From: Lampris incognitus
Taxonomy: Eukaryota > Chordata > Actinopteri > Lampriformes > Lampridae
Length of the DNA: 64,000 nt
Direction of reading: 5' to 3'
Assembly (NCBI RefSeq): GCF_029633865.1
Contig: NC_079217.1
Coordinates: forward strand, 60,418,993-60,482,992
Positions 22,201 through 35,585 of this stretch are shown piece after piece (the stretch's first letter is position 1; each line of letters begins with the position of its first letter). The notes beneath the pieces are model-generated. The model was not told the origin of the DNA and searched no databases. It worked only from the letters and a program-made list of their open reading frames with translations. Position numbers and translations under genes: made by a program.

Positions 22201-25200
22201 GCCCTGTGATGGCCTGGCGGCCTGCCCAGGGTGTCTCCCCGCCTGCCCCGTGATGACTGCTGGGATAGGCTCCAGCATCCCTGAGAGCAGGGCACATGGT
22301 TTGGATGGATGGAATAATTATGTTGAAATACTGTTCTTAAAATAACTCTTATATAAATGTTCCTTCTGCTTTCGGCCAGTTTTTTGAATAAGAAAATTTA
22401 ACGTACATATGTTGGGTTGGGTTGCGTCAGGAGAGAATAAACCGGCGGTTCTCAATCAGGTCCTCAGGTACCATCATGACTGCTGGTTTTCTGCTCATCA
22501 CGTTCACCTGTTTTTCCAGTTATTTCACTTTCCAATAGGGACGTTTTACACCCGGAACAGCAGATGATGAGCAGAATAGAAAAGCAGCAGTACTGGTGGT
22601 ATCTGAGGACCTGATTGGGAACCACTGGAAAAGAGTACAGTAGAATAATACAGTGGTGGCGCCAGAGATTTTTTTTTTTTTTGCTGGTGCTATGGGGTTT
22701 CTTGACTCTTCAGTGAGGGTGCTGGGAAATTTAGGGTTTCCCATTAATGTGCCGGTCCCAGTTTCATTTCTACTGCAACACCCCCGAGACACGTGCACAC
22801 ACACCCGCCCGCCACACTGACAGTGTCATTCTGTGCTATTAAACACAAGGTGAGGTATTAGATTCATAAGCCTGCCTAGTGAACACACCTCTGAATTTAA
22901 AATTTCACACAATTATGCCACGGACAAAGCTAGCACACAAGCAGCAAGCAGCAGGTACAGGTTTGTGCACATTTCAGCCTCAGATTCTGAGACCACAAAC
23001 TCCTGCCGCCAGTTACCGACACCTCGACTACTGAATCACCAGCATTCTGCTTCCATAGACCCAATGAGCATCGTGTAGAGGGAACTATGAGGAGTCCGGA
23101 TTTGTGTCTCAACCACCAAATGCACTGACTTTACACTAGGCTAGGGAAGAAAGAAAACCATACACTTACCAAAAGACACCTTCATAAGAAAACAAGTTAC
23201 CAAAAACTTCCTCTCGGGTTAACAGGAATCGGAAGTAAAGTCAAAAGGTCAATGTGTGCTGCGCCGATATTAGTGTATTCATTTATTTCTCAAATTATAA
23301 ATTATAGTATTCACACATTAAAAATGATAAATCTACTACTACTACTACTACTACTACTTTTGGCTGCTCCCGTTAGGGGGCGCCACAGCAGATCATCCGT
23401 TTCCATCTCTTCCTGTCTTCTGCATCTTCCTCTGTCACACCAGCCACGAATTCATCCTCTGGTAGCTAGTGTACTTGCCTTGAAGAGAAGAGTGAGAGAT
23501 GTAGTGTAGTTTTGAGGGGGGAAAAACTGTTAAGCTATACAGCCATGAGGTAATGTGTCTCTAACTGTGGCTACGTATCCCATCTGCGTGCTGGAAACTG
23601 CTTTGTCAGATTTCAAGGGGAATCTGACCCGGAGACGAACATTTGAAAACATCATCCAGCAACATCTGATCTCCCTGCTGATGGTCTCTTTTGTTTATAT
23701 CGGTCACGTAGAGGCATCAGACACTATGACGTATAAATATACCTCATCTGTTTGCTCTCTGGTCCACCAGGCAGTTGGCCAAGACAGTGGCCATGGGTCA
23801 GGGCCTGGCCGGACTCATCTGTGGGACAGCCATCACCTCCCAGTACCTGGCCACCGACTTCCATGTTAACACGCCCATGTTTCAGAGCTTCATGAACTAC
23901 ACCCTGCTGTGTGTGACCTACACCACCTTACTGGTCTGCAGAACAGGTGAAGACACCGCTCACAGATGGAAATAAAACACAAATAAAAAAAAAGGACTGC
24001 CACTTTTGGAGCAATTGTAATGATTTGGAGTATTTGGAGTAATTAAAAATGATGGTTGATCCAAGACTTCTAGTTTTGTACAAATATTTGTAAGGATTTA
24101 CGGCAGCACTAGCAAAAGTACACTACCGTTCAAAAGTTTGGGATCACCCAAACAATTTTGTGTTTTCCATGAAAAGTCACACTTATTCACCACCATATGT
24201 TGTGAAATGAATAGAAAATAGAGTCAAGACATTGACAAGGTTAGAAATAATGATTTGTATTTGAAATAAGATTTTTTTTACATCAAACTTTGCTTTCGTC
24301 AAAGAATCCTCCATTTGCAGCAATTACAGCATTGCAGACCTTTGGCATTCTAGCTGTTCATTTGTTGAGGTAATCTGGAGAAATTGCACCCCACGCTTCC
24401 AGAAGCAGCTCCCACAAGTTGGATTGGTTGGATGGGCACTTCTTTGAGCAGATTGAGTTTCTGGAGCATCACATTTGTGGGGTCAATTAAACGCTCAAAA
24501 TGGCCAGAAAAAGAGAACTTTCATCTGAAACTCGACAGTCTATTCTTGTTCTTAGAAATGAAGGCTATTCCATGCGAGAAATTGCTAAGAAATTGAAGAT
24601 TTCCTACACCGGTGTGTACTACTCCCTTCAGAGGACAGCACAAACAGGCTCTAACCAGAGTAGAAAAGAAGTGGGCGGCCGCGTTGCACAACTGAGCAAG
24701 AAGATAAGTACATTAGAGTCTCTAGTTTGAGAAACAGACGCCTCACAGGTCCCCAACTGGCATCTTCATTAAATAGTACCTGTTAGAGCCTGTTTGTGCT
24801 GTCCTCTGAAGGGAGTAGTACACACCGGTGTAGGAAATCTTCAATTTCTTAGCAATTTCTCGCATGGAATAGCCTTCATTTCTAAGAACAAGAATAGACT
24901 GTCGAGTTTCAGATGACAGTTCTCTTTTTCTGGCCATTTTGAGCGTTTAATTGACCCCACAAATGTGATGCTCCAGAAACTCAATCTGCTCAAAGAAGTG
25001 CCCATCCAACCAATCCAACTTGTGGGAGCTGCTTCTGGAAGCGTGGGGTGCAATTTCTCCAGATTACCTCAACAAATTAACAGCTAGAATGCCAAAGGTC
25101 TGCAATGCTGTAATTGCTGCAAATGGAGGATTCTTTGACGAAAGCAAAGTTTGATGTAAAAAAAATCTTATTTCAAATACAAATCATTATTTCTAACCTT

Positions 25201-28200
25201 GTCAATGTCTTGACTCTATTTTCTATTCATTTCACAACATATGGTGGTGAATAAGTGTGACTTTTCATGGAAAACACGAAATTGTTTGGGTGATCCCAAA
25301 CTTTTGAACGGTAGTGTATGTAATATGAAAACTGATATATTGTAAATGTGACAAAAGTATAGTATTCAACATTTATATTAATATATGAGAAACTTTATTT
25401 TGAATAGGCTACTTTTAAGTTAAATGAAAAAAAAAGATTGACTGTTTCATTTCAAATCATGTTGGGGCCCACAAGAAACTGTCCTTAACCAATTTTGGCC
25501 TCCAAACTATAGTATGATAGTGATAGCACATGCAATATGTGCAATAATAATAATAATACGTTTTATTTGTGGGCGCCTTTCAGAGCACTCAAGGACGCCT
25601 TACAGAACACAGAAACAAGCAGCACTGTATCAGATAGCATAAAATCAAAACAAAGCAGGGTAGACAATAAAAAGTTAATACAACAGATAAGTATAAAATC
25701 ATCATCTGCACAAAAGAGTCAATGTTGTGAATGTCTTGTGGGAGAGAGTTCCATAGATGGGGCAGAATGACTGAAGGCTTTCGACGCCATGGTAGTCAAG
25801 CGGACCGATGGTGTAGTGAGTTGGAGAGCAGAAGAGGATTTAAGAGTGTGGGAGGGTGTGTGGATATGAAGGAGTAAGGAAGGATACGAAGGAGCTAGGT
25901 TATTAAGGGCCTCAAAGGTGAGAAGCAGGATCTTGGAAGTCAATATGGCATTTAACAGGGAGCCAATGGAGTTGCTGAAGAACAGGAGTGATAATGATCT
26001 ATGGAAGGAGTTCTGGTAATGATATGGGCTGCTGAATTCTGGACCAATTAAAATTTATGAAGACACTTGAGGAAAAGACCAAAGAGGATAGAATTGCAGT
26101 AGTCAATACAGGATGTAACCAGGGTGTGAATGAGTATGGCGGTGCTGTTAGGTGTAAGTGATGAGCAAAGATGATTAATATTGCGTAGGTGGAAGTATGC
26201 AGACCGAGTAACATTGTGATGTGAGGTTCAAAAGATAATGTGCTGTCCAAGATCTGAGGTGAAGGAGAAACTATAGAATTGTCAATAGTCAGAAAAAAAA
26301 ACTATCAGGTTTAGCCAAAGTAGATTTAGTATCTACTAGGAGGACCTCGGTTTTATCACTATTAAGTTTGAGGAAGTGGTATGAGAACCAAGATTTAATT
26401 TCTAGTAAGCAGCCAGAAAGGGAAGTGAGCGCAAGAGTAGAGGAAGGCTTGGTGGCTCGATAGAGCTGGGTGTCATCTGCGTAGCAGTGAAATTGAATGC
26501 CAAATTTTCTGAAAATGTGGCCAAGAGTTAATAGGTAAACGATAAATAGGAGGGGACCCAATACAGAGCCATGGGGAACATTGGGACCCCAAGTTTTTTA
26601 AACTCATCCACCTTCATCACCTCTACTCCTTGCATCCTCACCATTCCGCTGTCCTCCCTCTCATTCACGCATATGTATTCCATCTTGCTCTTTCTGACTT
26701 TCATTCCTCTTCTCTCCAGTGCATACCTCCACCTCTCCAGGCTCTCCTCAACCTGCTCCTTTCTCTCGCTACAGATCCCAATGTCATCCGTGAACATAAT
26801 AGTCCATGGTGACTCCTGCCTGATCTCGTCCGTCAATCTGTCTATCACTGCATTCAAACAAATGTAGTTAAAAATCTTTCAATATGCAAAAGCCCATGGG
26901 ATTATTTAGTCATGATATTTGTTTGAAATTCAGCATTTGCGAAATTCACAGATTATTCTTGGGTTGGACTGTAAATTTTTTTTTTTTAGTTTTCAGTCCT
27001 GACAGATGTGAAATATTCACCAGTGCATATTGTGATAACACAGATTTGAATACTGAAGTTATGGGTGTCCCCCTTTAAAATGTAGGGGATGGCAATATTT
27101 TGCAGATTCTTAAGAGCAGGTGGTGGAAGTACCTTCTGTTGGGGCTGGTGGACGTGGAGGCCAACTACACTGTCGTTAAAGCATACCAATACACCAACCT
27201 TACTAGCATACAGGTAGGTGTGTGTGTGTGTGTGTGTGCATGCATGTGAGTGCGCATGCACAAATGCTTACAAATGTATTCCCTTGATGTAAAAATGATA
27301 ATATGGCGTAAACATGTTTTCCATCATATTTTCTCTTACATTTGAGTGTACTGGCCTTAATTTAATCTAAGGTCCAAAATAACACTAAATCTGTGCTTGT
27401 TTTTCACATCAAAATTAATCCCCATTATTTGTAATTGTTTGCCAAGATTTTCTCAAATTTTACTTTTTTTTTCTTATGTTGGATAAAACGAAACGACTTC
27501 AGATTACATTATTGTGTTCAAAATGAAACTCTAAAAAATGTTTCATACCGGCAATATTAAAAGGTGTCAAAGCTTCTGATAACTCTTGGTTTTACAGGCA
27601 AATACAGCTGTGTCATCAGCATAGCAATGCGACGATTCTTGTTCTTAGGCTGTCTTCCTCTTATCCTGATCAACAGACCTCTAAAAACACAGTCAATGTC
27701 ATTCCTCTTTCTGGCTCTGATCCTCTCAGACCTTAAAGTACTCCCAGAAAGACTGCCGCACATGCACGTGCACGTGCACATGCACATGCACATGCAATTG
27801 TATTTAAAGTTAAAAGAAAACTTGGGTATTTTAACCTAAGCCCTATTCTCTTATTGTTAGGAGTCAAACCAAAGGGTGGGTAGCGTAATCTTTTAAATTT
27901 ATTCCGTATTGAGCAAGCTAGAATCAGCCAACCATTGCACACCAAACTGCAGCGTAATCCTTCACCAAATAACCTCAACTGAAAACTGTTTTTTGGCACT
28001 AACAGACTCATAATGCGTTATGAAGTGTCTGAAAACACTTTTTAATAAGCAAAAGACAATCCCAGTAGAGTCTTTACCGATAGTGATGTGATAGTGACTT
28101 TTTACATTTTCTTTTTAGCACTCCTCTCCACCTCTCTCACACTTCCACAGCTGTTTTCCTGCAGCAACTCGCTCCTCCCCAGATTACAGGCCGAGGTTTC

Positions 28201-31200
28201 TGTGACGGGTTAGAAATGAACTGATATAATTCAATAACTGTTGTTGTGGCTAATGCTCTCACACTCCTATCATACTGTTATGAGTCTGTTGGTGCAAAAA
28301 AATAAAACAACTTTTTTTAGTGGCTGTTACCTGGTGAAGGATTACGTCACAACTCAGAGCGCAGCATTCAGCTGATGCTAGCTTGCTCAATATAATAATA
28401 CTAATACAAATAATAATAATGATAATAATTACATTTATATAGCACTTCTATTGAATCAATTTAAAAGATTCTGCTTCACATCACTCTGTTCAACTCATAT
28501 CGACAGGTAAAGAGGGAACAGGGTTAAAAATACTGGCGTTTTCCTTTAAGCACATTTATTTGGTGACGAAAAGAAAAGTTCTGGTTCTGATTCTTTCCCC
28601 AGCTGCTGGACTGTTTTGTCATCCCTATTCTTATGGTGCTGTCCTGGTGGGTTTTAAAGACACGGTACCGACTGGTCCACTACGTGTCCGTCTGCGTCTG
28701 TCTGCTGGGAGTCGGGGCCATGGTGGGGGCTGACGTGCTGGCCGGACGAGACCAGGGATCAAGTAAGAACTTAGTTAAAGGGATTTTCCTTCATTCGGCC
28801 AATCAATCAATCACTCAATCAATCTGTCCCCCATATTCATTAGGCGGTCAATCACTTATTCATTTAACTTCGACGCCCGTAATGTGTCCTCTGTCTTCTC
28901 TATATTCTCCCTCTTCCTCTCTTCTCCTCCTCCATCCATCCTCTCTCATCCCCTCTTTCCCTCTCTTCTCTCAGCCTCTAACATCCTGCTAGGTGATGGC
29001 TTGGTTCTGGTCAGTGCCACGCTGTACGCCGTATCTAACGTGGGTCAGGAATACACGGTGAAGAACCTCAGCAGGGTGGAGTTTCTCGGGATGCTCGGCC
29101 TATTCGGCACGCTCATCAGCACCATACAGATGTAAGCTTGGTGTGTGTGTGTGTGTGTTGGGTGTTTACATGAGGGTTGGCAGCTCTATTATGTGAGTAT
29201 AGTATGACTATAATGATAAGTTGTGTATGCAAACCTGCTTAAAAGTATTTGCATTCATCAGGAGTCCCAATAGGGAGTTAACAGAATCCCTAAACGCTCT
29301 TTCAGTGACTCCCACACCTGCACCTTCCGTCATGTAGACATCATATTCTTCATATATTTAATTTCATGTCATTCTCTTTACCCAACCCACGTCCAGATTT
29401 TATCCTATTAGACATGAGGCGGAAAGTGGATAGGTCATTTGACCGTCTCATAAATTGATGCGACTGATATGAATGATAAAGCGTCTCTCCACTGTCACAG
29501 AAGGGACCCTTTGGCGTCTGTATAGCTATGTGGCAGGTGTCCCATAGACTCCATTGTGAAATGGGGCCCTTACTTTTCATGATTAATTACAGACAGGTTA
29601 CATAGTGGTTACGATCAGGGTTAATGCTGGGTAGTAGTTCAGTTGAAGGTCAAGGTTAGATAATGGTTAACCCGCCGCATACAGATGCGGAAGGGTGACT
29701 TCCGTGCAGTGGCAGTTCTAGCATGTATGGCGCCCTGGGTGACCCCCCCCCCCCAAAAAAGCCCCATTCTGCACTACCTGTAATTTTTATTCAGACATTT
29801 GGAACAACACAAATAAATAATCAGAATATTTAAAACTATGTAAATATAAAAATACTAGTAGAAACCCGCTACAATGTAGCGGTACCCCACTTCAAGTGGG
29901 GGGTGGAAACCCCGAACTGGTGGGGCCCTTGGCATTCAACCAAAAGTTTATTAAACTTATCAAAAGTTAATGCACTCAATGACAATATTTGTAAAACAAC
30001 TCTTTAAAGTACTATGTACTCACCACCCGGAACACAATATTCAAAAACTTTACAAAAGCTATTAAACGTGTGCTAACAAAATGTACATGGAACACTGAGC
30101 CCAAAACACCCTCCACTGTGCAGTGTAAACATCACATGATGTTCCCAGCAACCAATAGCAGGCCACATAACATATCACCTGACATGTCCAGAGCCAATCA
30201 CAGCAGAGCATTTTAATTGCTTGCTACCTGTCACTAACTGTGCCCTAACTGCCCCTTTGAGGCCAACAGTTGTTCCAACCAAGCATATTTCACATACATG
30301 ACATTGCATACACAGTAACATTAAAGGGGGGGGGAGGGTCACATTTTCCAGGTTAGGGGGGCGGGGGGTCCCAGAAAAAAATTTAGGTGAAAAAATCAAA
30401 AATGCTCAGAATCACCTGAAATGCCGAGAAAAGTGGTTTTTAGCCATTTTTAGAAAACTGCATATTTTGCATATTTATGCATAATTATGCATAATTTTAA
30501 TTTTCTGGGATTTTTCCCTTACTCTCTGAGACAATACCTACCACCTCCAAAAAGCATTAGGATCATAAGTGCTTTAGTTTTTGGTCCCGCTATCTACACT
30601 AACTAACACACACACACACACTAACACCACACACACATTACGAAAATACGTATATGAGTAGATATACAAAAATAAGACTTAACAAGAAGTAAAAACAAAT
30701 TGCAGTATATAAATACAAATAAAAAAGGTGATTGAATTATTACTCTAATCCAATTTCTGACAAAAAACACAAATAAAACTCATCTCATCATCAGCCACTT
30801 CTCTGGGGTCATTGATAAAATTAATAAAACAACCGGATTATTTTAAGACAAAAAAAAAAACAAAGCCAGGACATGTGATCTGATTTGGCCAATCGGCGCA
30901 GCATGCATTGACCTTTTGACCTTACTTCCACTTCCTGTTAGCCTGAGAACAATTTTTTGGTAACTTGTTTTGTGATGAAGATGTCTTATGGTAAGTGCAT
31001 GATTTTCTTTCGTCTGTTGCCTATTGTAAATTTAATGCAATTAATGCATTAAATATTCATTCATTCATTCATTCATTCATCATGTAATTATACTGTCATC
31101 ATCTCATCTCATCATCAGCCGCTTCTCCGGGGTCGAGTCGCGGTGGCAGCAAGCTAAGTAGGGCACTCCAGACGTCCCTCTCCCCAGCAAGCCCTCCAGC

Positions 31201-34200
31201 TCCTCCTGGGGGACCCCAAGGTGTTCCCAGGCCAGACTGGACATGTAGTCCCTCCAGCGAGTTCTGGGTCTACCCCGGGGTCTCCTCCCAGTTGGCCGTG
31301 CCCGGTAAACCTCCAAAGGAAGGCACCCAGGAGGCATCCTGATCAGATTCCCGAACCACCTCAACTGGCTCCTTTCAATGCGAAGGAGCAGCGGCTCTAC
31401 TCCGAGCTCCCTCCGGATGTCCAAGCTCCTCACCCTATCTCTAAGGCTGAGCCCAGACACCCTGTGGAGGAAACTCACTTCAGCCGCTTGTATCCATGAT
31501 CTCACCCTTTCGGTCACTACCCAAAGCTCATGACCATAGGTGAGGGTTGGAACGAAGACTGACTGGTAAATTGAGAGCTTTGCCTTCCGGCTCAGCTCCC
31601 TCCTCACCACAACGGTCCGGTACAACGTCCGCATTACTGCTGATGCTGCACCAACCCGCCTGTCAGTCTCCCGCTCCATCCTCCCCTCACTCGTGAACAA
31701 GACCCCAAGATACTACTTGAACTCCTTCACTTGAGGCAACAACTCATCCCCAACCCGGAGGGAGCAATCCACCATTTTCTTGTAGTGGATTGCTAACAAG
31801 TAAAACTAAATTGCACAGAATAACACACATAAAGAAGAGCACCTGACTATTGCACTTCAAACAAGAAACACACAAACTGCACAACTGCCATCTAAACCCT
31901 GACCTTTCTTACACACTAAGAAAAACAAGTACCAGTGTGTACCTAAGTGGGTACAAATGCCTGTCGCTAGGGCAGTACCTTTCTGAAGTACAATAATGTA
32001 CCCATGTAATTGTACTTCATTGTCTTTCAAGTACTTTTGTTACCTTTCAGCTAACGGAAAGATACATATCTGATCCTTCAAAGTACAGTATTGTTGTACC
32101 TCTGTTGCTGTAATGTATCTATGAGCACAGACGTGTACCTCTTCTGTACCTCAATTTCTGAGAGTGTCCCTTCCTTGATGCATTCATCAGTCACATCATC
32201 ACACATCTTCCCAGCAATTGCACGGTTAACACTGATGACACCAAGGCCACTAAGGCGTGCCTGCGGCATGGTGGACCTCAGGCAGGATTTGATGAGCTCC
32301 AGTTTTGAAAAGCTCCTCTCTCCTTCAGCGACGGTCACCGGAAGTCTAAGACAAATTCCGAGAGCGGTCCACAAATTTGGATAAATTTCTGAGAGCTCCC
32401 TTTTGTGCACAAATATTAGCAGCTTAAGCGGGGTCGTGGTCGCGTAATGCATTGACATTTTGTCAATGGTCAGTATGTGACGCCATAGGACGAGAATGGG
32501 CTTGAAATATACAACAAACGTGGGTAGAACATGCACAGGGTGCTTTGGACCGACACCCTTTTTGCCGTGCGGCACCAGGTGTTAATGTCATAACGTTGAG
32601 TTTTTTCAGCACGACTCAAATATTATCACATTATTATATGTTTCCTTACACAGGGTCATCCTGGAACGACAGGAAGTGGCCGCCATAAAGTGGAGCTGGC
32701 AAATCGGTTGGTACACAACACAGAGTGCCTTAAGTGGAGTTTGAGCTCACGCATACACACAGACACACACATTAAAGTTCCACCTTCGGGGGGGGGGGGG
32801 GGTCAGAAGGTACAGATGACCCTGGCCCAAGGCGGGTCCATGCAAAGGTCTACTACTGACCAGAAATGGGATCAAGTACAACAATTTACTTATATCACTG
32901 ACAATACAGTTAATATGTATTTACATGATGTAACCCATCTAAAAGGTACAGAGCCAAAAGTGTTGTAATTCTCAATTCCTCTAGATGGCGCTGCCTCTGG
33001 AGTTTTAGCTGAGTCATTCTATCGTGGCTAGCTAGATCAGATCAGTCTCCTCCTGTTTTCCATCCATTATCCAAACCGCTTATTCTGAGTGGAAATTGTG
33101 AGAAGCTGCCGGAAGGGTTGGTTTTGGTTATTAGCGAGTGATAATCGCCAGAAGCCTTTTTGTTGGTACATTATATATTTTTTTCTTCTTCTACAAAGCT
33201 GGAGCGATTCTCCGGTGAGTGCAGCTGAAGGTAAAATGCTAGCTAGCTAGCTGGCTATATCAGCCAGAGGCCTCACCAGCCCACTTCCGGCACCAATACA
33301 GCGAATTCAGGGGGCAGCCGGGAACCGCCGCAGCCGGGACGCGAACCTGCGTTAACCAGCCGAATAAGGGGTCCGACCCGTTAGCCAAGGGCTGGCGAGT
33401 CTACACAACGTGGCCGTTACATGATAAACCCATTTATTGTCAGAACACATGTCAGCTTGTCATCGGATACCCCGGCCCCCTGCTGTTTTTGTGAAAGTGG
33501 CGCGGTCGAAACACTGGCCAATCAGATGCGCGGAACACACGTGCCACTAATGTAAAGGGAACTGCAGCCTGACTAAACTAGCCAAAATGCCGGTCACCCC
33601 AAAAAAAAGGGGGGGGGGTTAGAAAAAAGAAAAGCCATGGTAAAGAGAGAAAAAGAAAATGCGAAAACTACATGCGCTCCACGATGAGCCAGAAAAGGCT
33701 CAACGGACTTGCCATCCACTCCATCGAGAGTAAACTGGTCTCCAGGGACACTACCAGAGACTTGGCTGCAAGAGAAGTCAGGCCACTTGCAGTTGGACCT
33801 CCTAAACACTAGTGGGCAGCACATCGCAGCACGTCAGAGGACATAGCTGCAGAGATGTTTACAATACAATAAGCTATACATGCGGGTAAGCCTCCGTTTA
33901 CATGATTATTATTATTATTATTATTATTATTGTTGTTGTTATGGTCATTTCAGTTGGCAGACATACACTATACCGTATTTCAGTTGTGTACACAATTTGA
34001 CCAATGCTTGGATTAATGTAGCCCTCAAGATTGAAGAGTGAATTTGTTTACTCATGATTTGATCTTATGATTTAATGCTTTGCAATAATTTATTTGATTT
34101 TACTTTTCTGTAATCACTCATTCATTGGAGGGCATTTTCCCCCGCCATTTTGTTTTAAGATAAACGCAGGACTGTAACTGTCACAGTGTAATTTGAAAGA

Positions 34201-34961
34201 ACTTTTCTCTGTTTTGAAATAACTGACCTGACCTTCTGTGCTTTATAGGCATACTGAGTATATGTATGCAAAACAGGGCGTGGCCTAGATGGGTCTATAA
34301 ACAGAGGATTTGGAAATGGTAGTTAGACTCCAGAGTGGCACAGTGGTTAGCGCAGTCGCCTCACAGCAAGACGGTCCTGGGTTCGAACCCCGGGGTAGTC
34401 CAACCCTAGGGGGGTCGTCCCGGGTCGTCCTCTGTGAGGAGTTTGCATGTTCTCCCCGTGTCTGTGTGGGTCTCCTCCGGGGGCTCCGGTTTCCTCCCAC
34501 AGTCCAAAGACATGTGGATCAGGTGAATCAGCTGGACTAAATTGTCCCTAGGTGTGAATGTGTGTGTGTGGGCCCTGTGATGGCCTGGCGGCCTGTCCTG
34601 TCCAGAGTGTCTCCTCGCTTGCCGCCCAGTGACTGCTGGGATAGGCTCCAGCATCCCCGCGACCCTGAGAGCAGGATAAGCGGTTTGGGTAATGGATGGG
34701 CGTTAGACTCCATCACTACAAGGCTAATGGCCAGGAGCGTATTTGAACTTGCTCGTGTTGGTAGTAGAGCTAAGGGTGGGTGGGTGTTGGAGTGGGTGTG
34801 GATGAGGGGACCAATTTGGAAAATTTTGTTCCCCTGTCCATAATTCCTAATGGCTGCACAGTCGACGACATGTCAGACAACAAATCTTTTTAATCTTATT
34901 TTCTTTTCTCCATTGTTGGGTCGTTTCTATTTGGTATTCAGTTAATGTTGTTGTTTGTTTG

Positions 34962-35051
<90 letters not shown>

Positions 35052-35230
35052 CTCCTCAGGTCTTCTGTTCTCTGGCTATGCGTTGTGTATGTACTGTCTG
35101 TACAGCTGTATGCCCATCGTGGTGAAGCTGACCAGCGCCACCTCCGTCAACCTGTCCCTGCTCACTGCTGACCTTTTCAGCCTCTTCGGCGGTCTCTTCC
35201 TCTTCCAATACAATGTGAGTGGAGGCATGG

Positions 35231-35273
<43 letters not shown>

Positions 35274-35545
35274 AACCTGCATGCACATGCAGAATCCTGC
35301 ATGCATGCACATAGAGGCACACATCTGCATGCAAGCATGCACACATACACAGCTGCATGCACGCAAGGACTTACACAAGAACACATGCAAGCACACATAT
35401 ACAAAGAAATGCACACTTACACCTGCACCCACACACACACAAAACCTGCATACATGCACATACATGCACACGTGTGTATGTGCAAGCAGATATACAAGAA
35501 TATACATGCATGCACATACACACAAATGCACACATGCATGCCGAC

Positions 35546-35585
<40 letters not shown>

